From Neomelitea salexigens DSM 19753 (GTDB lineage Bacteria; Pseudomonadota; Gammaproteobacteria; Pseudomonadales; Spongiibacteraceae), in contig NZ_AULP01000013.1 in NCBI RefSeq assembly GCF_000422345.1, positions 1 through 64,000 on the forward strand: a DNA stretch of 64,000 bases, read 5' to 3'. Both the position numbers and the translations under genes were made by a program. The notes below the pieces were generated by a model. The model searched no databases, was not told the origin of the DNA, and was given only the letters and a program-made list of their open reading frames with translations. Shown here piece by piece: positions 40,243 to 50,429 of the stretch. The number at the start of each line of letters is the position of its first letter. Within the stretch, counting starts at the first letter, position 1.

Positions 40243-41178
40243 ATGATGACTGACACCAGCGTAGTGCGAATTAATATTGCCATCTGCAGCTGCCAGCGGC
40301 CAAAGCTGCTGGCGAAGGCGTTGGCCAGTATTGCGGCGATGGCTTCTCCCGAGGGGACAGAGGTTATCGTCAGCGTTATTGATAACGACCCTCAGCAGTC
40401 TGCAAAAACGGTATGTCGCGATTGGCAAACCAAACTGGGTGTTGCGCTGCATTATGAGCACGAGCCTCGGCGGGGTATCCCGCTTGCTCGCAATCGAGCT
40501 ATAGATGTTGCCCATCAGCTCGGTGCCCACTATTTGGTATTTATCGACGATGACGAATGGGTGGAGCCCGATTGGCTATGTGAGCTTTACCGCTATGCGC
40601 AGTCGCTCGGTGGCAAAGCCGTTGTGCACGGCGCGGTAGTGCCCGAGCTACCGCAAGGGGCGCCCCAATATATGGGTGAGATCTTTTTTGATAAAGGACG
40701 CCCAACGGGTACAGCGTTGGGTAGCTGCGCCACAAACAATGTGCTGATACCGATTTATGTAACTCAAGAGCTAGGCCTGCGGTTTGACGAGAGCCGCCCG
40801 CTGGCAGGCGGCACCGATACCTTGTTTTTTTGTGCAGCGGTAGAGCGTGGCGTGGAAATTTTTGAATGCGCAGAGGCGCGTGTTCACGAAGAAATCCCTA
40901 CATCAAGGCTGAGCAGTCGTTGGTTAGCGAAACGAAAATATCGCGCGGGTATCACCTTGTCTCGGCGAAAACGCGAAGCCGGCCGTTCGGCGGTGGGTTT
41001 GTTGCTGTCGGCGGCTTTCCAAGTCGTGCTAAATGGCCTGCTGGCATTGCTGTCCGCTGTATTGTTTCAGCGCGTGGCGTACTACAAAGCGCTGATGAAG
41101 ATGTCGCGCAATGCAGGGGTGTTGAGTGGGCTGATGGGGGCAACCACCGACAGCTACCAAAAAATTGAAGGGGCATAG
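40243..41178 (+). CDS. GT2-family glycosyltransferase
   Basis: A 311-residue GT-A enzyme. [20 protein letters not shown] opens the fold, [12 protein letters not shown] binds the nucleotide, and the DXD-type metal motif is [11 protein letters not shown] hydrophobic stretch near residues 245-275 suggests membrane association. The ATG at 40243 is preferred over the in-frame TTG two codons earlier. The second ATG at 40246 is equally possible. It precedes rmlB by 20 bp. Confidence 0.87.
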   Translation: MMTDTSVVRINIAICSCQRPKLLAKALASIAAMASPEGTEVIVSVIDNDPQQSAKTVCRDWQTKLGVALHYEHEPRRGIPLARNRAIDVAHQLGAHYLVFIDDDEWVEPDWLCELYRYAQSLGGKAVVHGAVVPELPQGAPQYMGEIFFDKGRPTGTALGSCATNNVLIPIYVTQELGLRFDESRPLAGGTDTLFFCAAVERGVEIFECAEARVHEEIPTSRLSSRWLAKRKYRAGITLSRRKREAGRSAVGLLLSAAFQVVLNGLLALLSAVLFQRVAYYKALMKMSRNAGVLSGLMGATTDSYQKIEGA

Positions 41179-41198
41179 GCCCTAAACGAGAAACGACG

Positions 41199-42275
41199 AT
41201 GAAAATAATAGTCACCGGCGGCGCTGGTTTTATTGGTTCCGCTGTTGTGAGGCACCTGCTAGCAAACACTGATCACAGCGTCGTCAATGTCGATAAGCTA
41301 ACTTACGCGGGAAATCTAGAATCACTGCCCGGTGCAGAACAAAATCCGCGTTACCAGTTTGAAAAACTCGATATTTGTGATGGCCAGGCGATGGCGCGGG
41401 TGCTTCGTGAACATCAGCCTGACGCGGTAATGCACTTGGCGGCGGAGAGCCATGTCGACCGTTCAATAGATGGCCCTGCAGCGTTTATCGAAACCAACAT
41501 CGTTGGTACATACCAGCTGCTCGAGGCCGTGCGCGGCTATTGGTCTGGCCTAGACGAAGAACGCAAGTCGGCGTTCCGTTTCCATCACATCTCTACTGAC
41601 GAGGTTTACGGCGATCTCGATGGGCCAGAAGAGTTGTTTACAGAACAGACGCCCTATGCCCCTAGCTCGCCCTATTCAGCGAGTAAGGCGAGCTCTGATC
41701 ACTTGGTGCGCGCGTGGGGGCGCACATACGGCCTGCCCGTTATGCTGACGAATTGCTCCAATAACTACGGCCCTTATCACTTCCCAGAGAAATTGATCCC
41801 GCTGGTGATTCTTAACGTGCTTGAGGGAAAGGCGCTACCGATATACGGCAAGGGCGATCAAGTTCGGGACTGGTTGTATGTTGAGGATCACGCCCGGGCA
41901 CTGGTGACGGTGCTCACAAAAGGAGCGGTTGGCCAGACTTACAACATCGGTGGCCACAATGAAAAAACAAACCTTGAGGTGGTGGAGCGTATTTGTGATT
42001 TGCTTGATGCAAAGTGCCCGCAACACCCCCCAGGTATCGCGAGTTATCGCCAGTTGATTTGTTTTGTTGCCGACCGTCCTGGTCATGATAAGCGCTACGC
42101 CATCGATGCAGGAAAAATCGAGCGCGAGTTGGGCTGGGTGCCGGTAGAGAGTTTTGAAAGTGGCCTGAACAAGACTATAGCTTGGTACTTGGAAAATACG
42201 CAGTGGTGCCAGCGTGTTCAGGACGGTAGCTATCAGAGGCAGCGCCTAGGCGTTGGAGACGGAGACGTTTCATGA
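41199..42275 (+). CDS. rmlB: dTDP-glucose 4,6-dehydratase
   Basis: Makes dTDP-4-keto-6-deoxyglucose from dTDP-glucose. It has 358 residues. The NAD-binding motif is [12 protein letters not shown], the catalytic region [11 protein letters not shown], and the active-site YxxxK is [12 protein letters not shown]. It overlaps rmlA by 4 bp. No rmlC or rmlD follows, so rhamnose is not the product; the wecE downstream diverts the intermediate to an amino sugar. Confidence 0.96.
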   Translation: MKIIVTGGAGFIGSAVVRHLLANTDHSVVNVDKLTYAGNLESLPGAEQNPRYQFEKLDICDGQAMARVLREHQPDAVMHLAAESHVDRSIDGPAAFIETNIVGTYQLLEAVRGYWSGLDEERKSAFRFHHISTDEVYGDLDGPEELFTEQTPYAPSSPYSASKASSDHLVRAWGRTYGLPVMLTNCSNNYGPYHFPEKLIPLVILNVLEGKALPIYGKGDQVRDWLYVEDHARALVTVLTKGAVGQTYNIGGHNEKTNLEVVERICDLLDAKCPQHPPGIASYRQLICFVADRPGHDKRYAIDAGKIERELGWVPVESFESGLNKTIAWYLENTQWCQRVQDGSYQRQRLGVGDGDVS

Positions 42276-43141
42276 AGGGTATTGTATTAGCCGGGGGCAG
42301 CGGCACCCGATTGCACCCGATTACCAAAGGGGTGTCTAAGCAGCTGTTGCCAGTCTATGACAAGCCGATGATTTATTATCCGCTATCGGTGTTAATGCTG
42401 GCGGGAATTCGTGACATCTTGATCATCACCACCCCTGAGGATCAATCATCATTTCAGCGCTTGTTGGGCGATGGCAGTGATTTTGGCATTCACCTGAGCT
42501 ATGCAGTACAGGCGAAACCCGAGGGCTTGGCGCAGGCGTTTATTATTGGCGAGCAATTTATCGGCAATGACAGCGTATGCTTAGTGCTCGGGGATAATAT
42601 TTTCTATGGCCAAGGGTTTCGGCCAATGCTTGAGTCCGCGGCTGCGCGAGGCAAAGGCGCAACCGTATTTGGCTATCAAGTTAAAGACCCTCAGCGTTTT
42701 GGTGTTGTCGAGTTTGATGAGCAGCGACGGGCGTTGTCGATAGAAGAAAAGCCGCAAAAGCCGAAGAGTCACTTTGCGGTTACCGGCTTGTATTTTTACG
42801 ACAATGATGTGGTGGATATTGCCAAGCAGATAGAACCTTCCGAACGCGGTGAACTGGAAATTACCTGCATCAACAATGCTTACCTTGAGCGTGGTGATCT
42901 TCAAGTCGAGTTATTGGGGCGAGGCTTTGCCTGGCTAGACACCGGTACTCATGACAGCCTGTTGGCGGCGGCGCACTTCGTTGAAACCATTGAGTCGCGG
43001 CAGGGCTACAAAATCGCCTGCTTAGAAGAAATTGCGTATTTTCGCGGCTGGCTGAACAGTCAGGATATTGAACGCTTGGGGCAGTCTCTAGGTAAAAGTG
43101 GATATGGTGACTACCTGCTGTCGCTGCTGGAGCATGAATGA
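42272..43141 (+). CDS. rmlA: Glucose-1-phosphate thymidylyltransferase
   Basis: Forms dTDP-glucose from dTTP and glucose-1-phosphate. It has 289 residues. The signature [20 protein letters not shown] and the metal-binding [11 protein letters not shown] are intact, as is [13 protein letters not shown]. It is the first enzyme of the dTDP-sugar branch and overlaps both neighbours by 4 bp. Confidence 0.96.
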   Translation: MKGIVLAGGSGTRLHPITKGVSKQLLPVYDKPMIYYPLSVLMLAGIRDILIITTPEDQSSFQRLLGDGSDFGIHLSYAVQAKPEGLAQAFIIGEQFIGNDSVCLVLGDNIFYGQGFRPMLESAAARGKGATVFGYQVKDPQRFGVVEFDEQRRALSIEEKPQKPKSHFAVTGLYFYDNDVVDIAKQIEPSERGELEITCINNAYLERGDLQVELLGRGFAWLDTGTHDSLLAAAHFVETIESRQGYKIACLEEIAYFRGWLNSQDIERLGQSLGKSGYGDYLLSLLEHE

Positions 43142-44202
43142 ACACGGCTAGTGGCGCAGTGCGCATCGTTCACTGTATGAATGCTCAGAAGTTTACCGAG
43201 CCTTTCATCGATTTCGTTGAGCAGCATTTCGATAGCAGTGAGCACCGATTTATAATTCGGGAGGACGATAAGTTCGCCGTCAAAACGCGTGAAAATGTTG
43301 TCCTAGTGCCTAAATCGATAGGCCGCATTGCCTTGCTTAAACTCTATTACACTGAGTTCAAGTCTGCCGAGAAGATATTTCTACACGGTTTGTTTGCCAA
43401 AGACCTCGTTAAAATACTGGCACTGCAATATTGGGTGCTCAAGAAGTGCTATTGGATTATGTGGGGGGCTGACCTCTATCATTTTATTTTCCGCAAGCGC
43501 AGCTTACGTGCAAATATTTTTGAGCGCGTACGGGCGTTTGTTATTCGTCGCATCGGCCACCTCGTTAGCTATATTGATGGCGATATTGCATTGGCCAGGG
43601 AGTGGTATGGCGCTTCAGGGCAGGCGCATCGTTGCTTCATGTATTCAAGTAATTTGTATAAGCCCCTACCTGAAGTCAGCGCTGGAGAAAGCTCCACACA
43701 GACTGTGATATTGGTGGGTAATTCCGCTGACCCGCGCAATGAGCATATGGAGATCCTCGAGCGCATTGCGCCTTTTGCTGGGGAAAATATTCGTGTGGTT
43801 GCGCCGCTGTCCTATGGTCGTAAGCGCTATGCCGATGCGGTAATTGCTGAAGGGCAGAGGATATTCGGCGATAAATTCGAGGCGCTCACGGGCTTCATGC
43901 CCCTCAATGACTATGTTCGTTTGCTGGGTGAGGTGGATATCGCGGTGTTTAATCACCGTCGCCAACAGGCTATGGGCAATAAAATCAGTTTGTTGGGCTT
44001 GGGTAAAAAGGTGTACATGCGCAGCGACATAACACCTTGGGCATTGTTCGCGGAAGAGGGCATCAAAGTCTTTGATATAGAAGGTTTCGACCTCACCCAC
44101 ATTGCGCCCGAAGTCGCGCAGCGCAATAAGCAGCGGGTTGCGAGCGTGTTCTCCGAGGATAACTTGGTCTCGCAATACCGGGAGATGTTTGAGCCGTCAT
44201 GA
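43138..44202 (+). CDS. WecF-like GT56 4-amino-4,6-dideoxygalactose transferase
   Basis: A 354-residue protein resembling WecF/RffT (PF07429, GT56), which adds Fuc4NAc to the enterobacterial common antigen intermediate. Shared features include [35 protein letters not shown] and [19 protein letters not shown]. The neighbouring dTDP-Fuc4N genes fit a Fuc4N-derived donor. Because a formyltransferase follows instead of WecD, the donor may be the N-formyl form. The acceptor is unknown: no wecA, wecB, wecC, wecG or wzx is in the window. Confidence 0.82.
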   Translation: MNTASGAVRIVHCMNAQKFTEPFIDFVEQHFDSSEHRFIIREDDKFAVKTRENVVLVPKSIGRIALLKLYYTEFKSAEKIFLHGLFAKDLVKILALQYWVLKKCYWIMWGADLYHFIFRKRSLRANIFERVRAFVIRRIGHLVSYIDGDIALAREWYGASGQAHRCFMYSSNLYKPLPEVSAGESSTQTVILVGNSADPRNEHMEILERIAPFAGENIRVVAPLSYGRKRYADAVIAEGQRIFGDKFEALTGFMPLNDYVRLLGEVDIAVFNHRRQQAMGNKISLLGLGKKVYMRSDITPWALFAEEGIKVFDIEGFDLTHIAPEVAQRNKQRVASVFSEDNLVSQYREMFEPS

Positions 44203-45092
44203 AAGTAGGGTTTCACATTATTGGCGCTAAGGGGCTGCAGTCTCTGAAAGCGTTTTTCGAGACATTTGGCGGCGAAGCGGTCGGCTATGTTATGGCGGCT
44301 CGCGATGCCGCGATTGAGTACGATGCGTTTGATGATATCGAAGATTATTGCAAAGCCTCGTCGCTGACGTTTTGTGCGCGTGGCGGGGCATTGGATGGTG
44401 TTGACGAGCAGTGTGACGCAATTTTTGCTATCGGCTGGCGTTGGCTGATCGATGAGACGGACAAGTTGGTCGTCTTTCACGACTCGCCGCTGCCCAGATA
44501 TCGCGGCTTTGCGCCCCTGGTCAATATGCTTATTGATGGCTGTGATGAAATTGCCGTTACGGCGTTATTGGCGGCTGATCAGTATGATCGCGGCGATATC
44601 GTTGCGCAGGCCACTATGCCTATTACTTATCCACTTAAAATTGCCGACGCCATTGATCAGGCAGCTTCGTTGTACGCCAAACTGGTGGTCGAGGTGGGCG
44701 GTGCCATTCTCACGTCAGGCAGCCTGCAAGGGGAGGCGCAGGATGAGGCCAATGCCAGCTACAGTTTGTGGCGTGATGATGCAGACTACCGGGTAGATTT
44801 TTCCCGTTCTGCTATTGAGGTGCGGCGGTTTATCGATGCGGTGGGTTATCCCTATAAAGGGGCCTCGGCATTGGTGGGAGGGCTTTCTGTACGCCTGCTA
44901 GACGCTGTCGCCTTGGCTGATGTCAACGTTGAAAACCGCCAGGCCCACTTGGGGAAAGTCATCTTTATGGAAGGGAATTGCCCAGTGATAGTGTGTGGCA
45001 GTGGCTTGCTAAAAATTACGGAGTTGCGCGATGAGCAGGGGGCGTCCTTGCTGGGCAAATTGAAATTTCGTACGCGCTTTGAGGGCTGTTGA
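44199..45092 (+). CDS. Sugar N-formyltransferase (Fmt-like)
   Basis: A 297-residue protein with the formyltransferase fold shared by methionyl-tRNA and sugar-nucleotide formyltransferases. The core VVFHDSPLPRYRGFAPLVNM contains the catalytic-type His94, and DQYDRGDIVAQ contains Asp130. The Asn two residues before His in classical Fmt is Val92 here. A C-terminal Fmt-C-like domain covers about residues 205-297. Between the GT56 gene and wecE it most likely N-formylates dTDP-4-amino-4,6-dideoxygalactose using N10-formyl-THF. It overlaps both neighbours. Confidence 0.83.
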   Translation: MKVGFHIIGAKGLQSLKAFFETFGGEAVGYVMAARDAAIEYDAFDDIEDYCKASSLTFCARGGALDGVDEQCDAIFAIGWRWLIDETDKLVVFHDSPLPRYRGFAPLVNMLIDGCDEIAVTALLAADQYDRGDIVAQATMPITYPLKIADAIDQAASLYAKLVVEVGGAILTSGSLQGEAQDEANASYSLWRDDADYRVDFSRSAIEVRRFIDAVGYPYKGASALVGGLSVRLLDAVALADVNVENRQAHLGKVIFMEGNCPVIVCGSGLLKITELRDEQGASLLGKLKFRTRFEGC

Positions 45093-46231
45093 TGAAAGAT
45101 TTTCTTAGCTTTAACCGCCCGCCGCTCACAGGCAATGAGCAGCAGTATGTGATGCAGGCAATGGCCAGCGACAAAATATCGGGCGATGGCCAGTTTGGTA
45201 AGCGGTGCCAGCAATGGTTTGAAGAGCGCTTGGCCGTGCCAAAGACGCTGCTTACGCCGTCTTGTACGCATGCTCTGGAAATGGCGGCGCTGCTAATCGA
45301 TATCCAGCCAGGTGATGAAGTTATTATGCCTAGCTACACGTTCGTTAGTACCGCGAATGCTTTTGCCCTGCGTGGCGCTAGAATCGTCTTTGTCGATGTG
45401 CGCCCAGATACCATGAATATTGACGAGACGCTGATCGAAGCCGCGATTACGGAAAAAACGCGGGCGATTGTCCCCGTCCATTATGCCGGTGTTGCCTGTG
45501 AGATGGATGCCATTATGGATCTGGCGGCGCGATATCAATTGTATGTGGTTGAGGACGCGGCTCAAGCCGTGCAGTCGCGCTTCTGCGGCCAAGCTGTCGG
45601 TACCCACGGGCATCTATCTGCTTTCAGTTTCCACGAAACCAAGAATGTGACGAGCGGTGGCGAGGGTGGCCTACTTATCATTAATGACGAGAAATTTGCG
45701 CAACGCGCGGAAATTATTCGAGAAAAGGGGACTAACCGCAGTCAATTTTTTCGTGGAGAGGTCGATAAGTATTCCTGGGTAGATGTCGGCAGCAGTTATT
45801 TGCCCAGTGAGCTGCAGGCTGCCTACCTGTGGGGGCAATTAGAGCGCGTTGAGCAGATCATCGAACATCGCTTGCAAAGTTGGCAGCGATATTACGAACG
45901 GCTAGCGCCGCTGGCCCAGAAGGGGGTGGTCAGTTTGGCGACGATTCCTTCTCATTGTGATCACAACGCCCATATGTTTTATCTTAAGGTGGCTGACTTG
46001 GCGCAGCGCGGGCAACTGCTGTCACATTTAAAGGCTCAAGGCATCCTCGCTGTTTTCCACTATGTGCCGCTGCACTCTGCCGATGCCGCCAGTCAATACA
46101 GCCGTTTTCATGGCGCTGATCGCTATACTACCAGCGAGAGTGAGCGCCTATTGCGCCTGCCGCTGTACTACGGAATGTCGGTAGCGGATATTGACCGGGT
46201 CTGCCAAGCGGTGAATGACTTCTTCGCATAG
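45092..46231 (+). CDS. wecE: dTDP-4-amino-4,6-dideoxygalactose transaminase
   Basis: A PLP enzyme converting dTDP-4-keto-6-deoxyglucose to dTDP-Fuc4N. It has 379 residues and is extremely similar to E. coli WecE/RffA, for example PGDEVIMPSYTFVSTANAFA and IREKGTNRSQFFRG. The PLP lysine is Lys184 in SFHETKN. The ATG at 45092 overlaps the formyltransferase stop by one base; an in-frame TTG precedes it. It is the last gene of the overlapping dTDP-sugar module. Confidence 0.95.
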   Translation: MKDFLSFNRPPLTGNEQQYVMQAMASDKISGDGQFGKRCQQWFEERLAVPKTLLTPSCTHALEMAALLIDIQPGDEVIMPSYTFVSTANAFALRGARIVFVDVRPDTMNIDETLIEAAITEKTRAIVPVHYAGVACEMDAIMDLAARYQLYVVEDAAQAVQSRFCGQAVGTHGHLSAFSFHETKNVTSGGEGGLLIINDEKFAQRAEIIREKGTNRSQFFRGEVDKYSWVDVGSSYLPSELQAAYLWGQLERVEQIIEHRLQSWQRYYERLAPLAQKGVVSLATIPSHCDHNAHMFYLKVADLAQRGQLLSHLKAQGILAVFHYVPLHSADAASQYSRFHGADRYTTSESERLLRLPLYYGMSVADIDRVCQAVNDFFA

Positions 46232-46302
46232 CTGCGCCCGCTGTCGCCGCTGGCTGCGACATTTCCCCACAATGATCGGAGGAAGCCCTCGGTCAATCTC
46301 TG

Positions 46303-46308
46303 TATAAT
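46303..46308 (+). promoter_or_regulatory. -10 box before the SulP gene
   Basis: A perfect TATAAT lies 101 bp before the SulP start in the 178-bp spacer after wecE. No convincing -35 is visible, so an activator may be needed or the box may be coincidental. Confidence 0.35.
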
Positions 46309-46409
46309 CGCCGAAAATTCTTCGCCGGAGCTGGCTTGATGCCTCTTCGGCTCGCTGTGGCTATTGTGTCGACGGCTCTGAAATTACCCCCAAAGAAATC
46401 GAGTTTTTC

Positions 46410-47903
46410 ATGTTACTACTGTCGAAAAAAGAAGACTGGCTCGGCAATATCCGCGCCGATATCCTCGCTGGTTTAGTGGTTGCGCTGGCGCTGATTCCCG
46501 AAGCGATCGCTTTTTCCATCATCGCAGGTGTAGACCCCAAAATCGGCCTGTATGCGTCGTTTTGTATCGCGGTGGTCATTGCCATTGTCGGCGGCCGTCC
46601 GGGGATGATCTCGGCGGCCACGGGGGCGATGGCGCTGCTGATGGTTACCCTCGTTAAGGAGCACGGCTTGCAGTATTTGCTAGCCGCGACCTTGCTTTGC
46701 GGAGTATTGCAGATCATTGCAGGCTACCTAAAGCTGGGGCAGCTGATGAGCTTCGTGTCGCGCTCGGTGGTCACCGGCTTTGTGAATGCCCTGGCCATTT
46801 TGATCTTTATGGCGCAGTTGCCCGAACTCACTAACGTGACGTGGCATGTCTACGCTATGACGGCGGCGGGTCTAGGGATTATTTACCTGTTCCCGCTACT
46901 GCCTAAAGTGGGCAAGGTTATCCCGTCGCCGCTGGTATGTATCCTGACGCTCACCGCATTTAGCCTCATTGTCGGTTTGGATATTCGCACAGTAGGCGAC
47001 ATGGGTGAGCTGCCCGACACGCTGCCTATGTTCCTGTGGCCAGACGTGCCGCTGAACTGGGAAACACTGCAGATCATCTTTCCTTACTCGGCCGCGTTGG
47101 CGGTGGTGGGTTTGCTGGAGTCGCTGATGACGGCGACGATCGTCGACGACCTCACCGACACGGGCAGCGATAAGAACCGCGAGTGTAAAGGCCAGGGTAT
47201 TGCCAATATTTTCTCGGGCTTGCTCGGTGGTATGGCGGGCTGTGCCATGATCGGTCAGTCGGTTATCAATGTTAAGTCGGGTGGCCGAGGCCGTTTGTCG
47301 ACCTTCTTTGCTGGGGCGATGTTGCTGACAATGGTGGTATTTCTCAGCGATTGGGTATCGCGTATTCCGATGGCAGCACTGGTGGCGGTAATGATTATGG
47401 TGTCGATCGGCACCTTTAACTGGTCCTCGATCAAGGGGCTGAAGACTAACCCGCTGTCGGCCAACATTATTATGCTTGCCACGGTGGCAGTGGTGGTATG
47501 GACCCATAACCTGGCTTTCGGGGTGCTGACGGGTGTGCTGCTCGCGGCGCTGTTCTTTGCTAATAAGGTCAGCCACTTCATGTACGTGGACAGCGTGCTC
47601 AAAGAGGACGGAGGTCAGCGTAACTACCGCGTCGTCGGTCAGGTGTTCTTTAATTCAGCGGATCGCTTCGCGGCAAACTTTGACTTTAAGGAAGCCCTTG
47701 ATAAGGTGGTGATAGACCTGAGCCGCGCCCATTTTTGGGATGTTTCTGCCGTTGCCGCTTTGGACAAGGTGGTTATTAAATTTCGCCGAGAGGGTGCAGA
47801 GGTTGAGTTGATCGGCTTAAACGATGCCACGGCAACCATTGTTGATCGCTTTGGTATTCACGATAAACCCGAAGAAATTGAAAAAGTGCTGGGAGCCCAC
47901 TGA
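46410..47903 (+). CDS. SulP-family anion transporter with STAS domain
   Basis: A 497-residue inner-membrane transporter of the SulP/SLC26 family. The N-terminal ~390 residues contain the repeated hydrophobic segments, starting [20 protein letters not shown]. The last ~90 residues form a cytosolic STAS domain ([20 protein letters not shown]). Members carry sulfate, bicarbonate or dicarboxylates; the substrate here is not evident. Its stop overlaps the start of a universal stress protein gene by one base, so the two are coupled. Confidence 0.9.
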   Translation: MLLLSKKEDWLGNIRADILAGLVVALALIPEAIAFSIIAGVDPKIGLYASFCIAVVIAIVGGRPGMISAATGAMALLMVTLVKEHGLQYLLAATLLCGVLQIIAGYLKLGQLMSFVSRSVVTGFVNALAILIFMAQLPELTNVTWHVYAMTAAGLGIIYLFPLLPKVGKVIPSPLVCILTLTAFSLIVGLDIRTVGDMGELPDTLPMFLWPDVPLNWETLQIIFPYSAALAVVGLLESLMTATIVDDLTDTGSDKNRECKGQGIANIFSGLLGGMAGCAMIGQSVINVKSGGRGRLSTFFAGAMLLTMVVFLSDWVSRIPMAALVAVMIMVSIGTFNWSSIKGLKTNPLSANIIMLATVAVVVWTHNLAFGVLTGVLLAALFFANKVSHFMYVDSVLKEDGGQRNYRVVGQVFFNSADRFAANFDFKEALDKVVIDLSRAHFWDVSAVAALDKVVIKFRREGAEVELIGLNDATATIVDRFGIHDKPEEIEKVLGAH

Positions 47904-48751
47904 TGACGGATAACTATGTCTTGGCCTGCATTGATGGCGCCGCACTTAGCACTGCCGTGTGCGACTACGCGGCGTGGATCGCCAGCCGCGTTCAGGCGCC
48001 GGTTAAGTTGCTGCACAATCTTGAACATCGCCCGCAGGCGGCGGTAGCCGATTTAAGCGGCAGTATTGGCCTTGGCAGTCAGGAAGAGCTGCTGGAAGAG
48101 CTCACCCGAGTTGAGCAAGAGCGCAGCCGTCTGTTGATGCAGAAGGGCAAATTGATGCTCAAGGCAGCCGAAGAACGGGTGCATGCAGATGGCGTGGAGC
48201 AGGTTGAGTGCTGGCAGCGCCATGGCAGTCTGCAGGAGTCGCTGATTGAAAACGAGCAAGATATCCGCGTGCTGGTGATGGGCGTACGCGGTGAGGAGCA
48301 CCACGCGGGGCAATTGGGCGCCCATTTGGAAAGTGTTATTCGCGGCTTGCACCGGCCAGTATTGGTGGTGAACAGCGCGTTTAGTGCACCGAAGAACGTC
48401 ATGCTTGCCTACAACGGCACCGAGGCGTCTCAGAAGGCCCTGGACATGGTGGCCGCCAGTCCGCTTTTCAAAGATATTCCCTGCAAGCTGGTTTACGTTG
48501 GCGACGACAAACGGGCGGCGGAGATTTTAGCTGATGGCAGTCGCCGGCTCGCGGCGGCGGGCATAGCGCACGAGAGTGTGCGGCTGCAAGGAAAGATCGA
48601 CGAGGCGCTCATCAGTTATCAGGCGAAAGAAGGGATCGACCTCACCGTAATGGGGGCGTACAGCCACCACCGCATTCGCGATGTGCTGCTGGGCAGCTTT
48701 ACGGCGAAAATGCTCAGCAAGACCCAAAAGCCGCTGCTGCTATTACGCTAG
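47903..48751 (+). CDS. Tandem universal stress protein
   Basis: A 282-residue protein with two UspA folds. The first starts NYVLACIDGAALSTAVCDYA. The second starts NVMLAYNGTEASQKALDMVA and ends GAYSHHRIRDVLLGSFTAKM, which resembles the ATP-binding GxxGH(9)GS region with changes. Coupling to the SulP gene suggests regulation of, or response to, anion transport; this pairing is seen in other proteobacteria. The function is inferred only. Confidence 0.85.
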   Translation: MTDNYVLACIDGAALSTAVCDYAAWIASRVQAPVKLLHNLEHRPQAAVADLSGSIGLGSQEELLEELTRVEQERSRLLMQKGKLMLKAAEERVHADGVEQVECWQRHGSLQESLIENEQDIRVLVMGVRGEEHHAGQLGAHLESVIRGLHRPVLVVNSAFSAPKNVMLAYNGTEASQKALDMVAASPLFKDIPCKLVYVGDDKRAAEILADGSRRLAAAGIAHESVRLQGKIDEALISYQAKEGIDLTVMGAYSHHRIRDVLLGSFTAKMLSKTQKPLLLLR

Positions 48752-48809
48752 GCGGGCTGAATCTGTCCGCTCTTCACATCGCCTAGCGGTGTGTTCGGCG
48801 GTAACATCG

Positions 48810-48843
48810 CCCTCAAGTGATGATTTCGGTCGCACTTGGAGGG
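48810..48843 (+). other. Hairpin in the leader of the aldehyde dehydrogenase gene
   Basis: CCCTCAAGTG (48810-48819) pairs with CACTTGGAGGG (48833-48843) with one bulged G. No T tract follows. It may be a leader structure or a weak terminator for the Usp gene. Confidence 0.35.
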
Positions 48844-48909
48844 TGAAAACTCGCCGCCAAGCGTTGTGCGATCGCCAAACCTGATAAAACGATAAACAAG
48901 GGGAAGGCT

Positions 48910-50346
48910 ATGAACGCAATACAACCCGCCGTCAATGAGATTGCTGCACCACTTCACCAGGCATTCGACCTACAGCGCCAGGCCTATCTGGCCGCGCCAG
49001 TGCCCAACTACAGCGAGCGCAAACAAGACCTTCAGCGCTTGAAGAGCATGCTTAGCGACAACCGCGAAGCGATTATTGATGCGATCTGTCAGGATTATGG
49101 CAATCGCTCACGTCACGAGAGTTTGTTTGCGGAAATCATCGCAGTAACCGATGCCATCAACGATGTGATCAAGCATCTAAAAAAATGGATGCGCGTACAA
49201 AAACGCCACGTTGATCACACCATGTTTCCCGGCGGTCGCAACCGTGTCATTCCCCAGCCCTTGGGCGTGGTGGGAATCATCGTACCGTGGAATTTTCCGG
49301 TAAACCTCAGCTTTGTGCCTATTGCCCAAGCCTTTGCTGCGGGCAACCGCGCCATGGTGAAAATGTCTGAGAACTCGCGCGCACTGAGCGCCTTGCTTCG
49401 CGCGTTGACCGCCAAGTACTTCGCTGAAGACAAGCTGCAGTTTTTCGATGAAACCGGCGGTGTGGGCATCGAATTTTCGAAGATCCCCTTTGACCTGCTG
49501 GTGTTTACCGGCTCAGGCCAGACCGGCAAGTCGGTGATGGCCGCCGCGGCGCAAAATCTGACACCGGTGGTGTTGGAGCTCGGCGGCAAGGCCCCTGCGG
49601 TGATTGATCCAGACTACCCGATTGAAAAAGCCGTTGGACGAATCATGTTCATCAAGCAATTCAATGCCGGGCAAATTTGCACCAACGTCGACTATGTCTT
49701 CGTGCACAGCAGCCAACGAGAAGCCTTTGTGAACGAGGCCAAACGCTACGTTGCCAAGCACTGCCCTGATATTAATCATCAAGACTACACCTCAATTATC
49801 GACGACCGCTCGATGCAGCGTTTACAGGCTACCCTTGAGGATGCGCGTTCAAAGGGTGCAACGGTCATTAACCTGAGTGAGCAAGAAGCCAATGTCGAGG
49901 CGCGAAAACTGCCGCTGCACCTAGTGTTGGACACCACGCCCGAAATGACCATCCGCCAGCGCGAAACTTTCGGCCCGCTGTTAATGGTGTTGGAGTACGA
50001 CAGCCCGTCCGAGGTGGTCGACTACGTGAATGCCCATGACCGCCCGCTGGCGTTTTACCCTTTCACCAAGAAGCGCGAGTTGGCCGACATGTATATTGAG
50101 CGGGTCATGTCGGGTGGCGTAACGGTTAACGATGCGCTATTCCACCTTGCTCAGCACGATCTGCCCTTTGGTGGTGTGGGCGGTAGTGGCATGGGTCACT
50201 ATCACGGCTATGAAGGGTTTATCACCTTCAGCAAGCTGCGTCCGATCTACTATCAGCCCGGTTTCTCACCGATGGAGTGGTTGCGTCCACCCTATGGCAA
50301 TTTCGCCACGCGCTTCTACAACCTGCTGCTAAAACTCAAGGGCTGA
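48910..50346 (+). CDS. calB: Coniferyl-aldehyde-type dehydrogenase
   Basis: An NAD(P)-dependent aldehyde dehydrogenase of 478 residues. The catalytic Glu223 is in PVVLELGGKAP and Cys257 in FNAGQICTNVDY. The C-terminus continues past the catalytic core with YYQPGFSPMEWLRPPYG, as in CalB and fatty-aldehyde dehydrogenases with a C-terminal tail. Physiological substrates may be aromatic or medium/long-chain aldehydes. It lies 83 bp before a PQQ alcohol dehydrogenase gene, suggesting sequential alcohol to aldehyde to acid oxidation, although in different compartments. Confidence 0.8.
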   Translation: MNAIQPAVNEIAAPLHQAFDLQRQAYLAAPVPNYSERKQDLQRLKSMLSDNREAIIDAICQDYGNRSRHESLFAEIIAVTDAINDVIKHLKKWMRVQKRHVDHTMFPGGRNRVIPQPLGVVGIIVPWNFPVNLSFVPIAQAFAAGNRAMVKMSENSRALSALLRALTAKYFAEDKLQFFDETGGVGIEFSKIPFDLLVFTGSGQTGKSVMAAAAQNLTPVVLELGGKAPAVIDPDYPIEKAVGRIMFIKQFNAGQICTNVDYVFVHSSQREAFVNEAKRYVAKHCPDINHQDYTSIIDDRSMQRLQATLEDARSKGATVINLSEQEANVEARKLPLHLVLDTTPEMTIRQRETFGPLLMVLEYDSPSEVVDYVNAHDRPLAFYPFTKKRELADMYIERVMSGGVTVNDALFHLAQHDLPFGGVGGSGMGHYHGYEGFITFSKLRPIYYQPGFSPMEWLRPPYGNFATRFYNLLLKLKG

Positions 50347-50429
50347 TCGCTCGTCATTTAGCCAGCGTCTCAATAGGGGAGCGTAGCTGCTCCCCGTGCT
50401 CCCCAGAAAACCAATAAATAGGAATTGCT

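Noticed and set aside
46232-46409. Riboswitch upstream of the SulP gene
   Set aside because: The 178-bp spacer has a TATAAT box but no recognisable conserved aptamer core.
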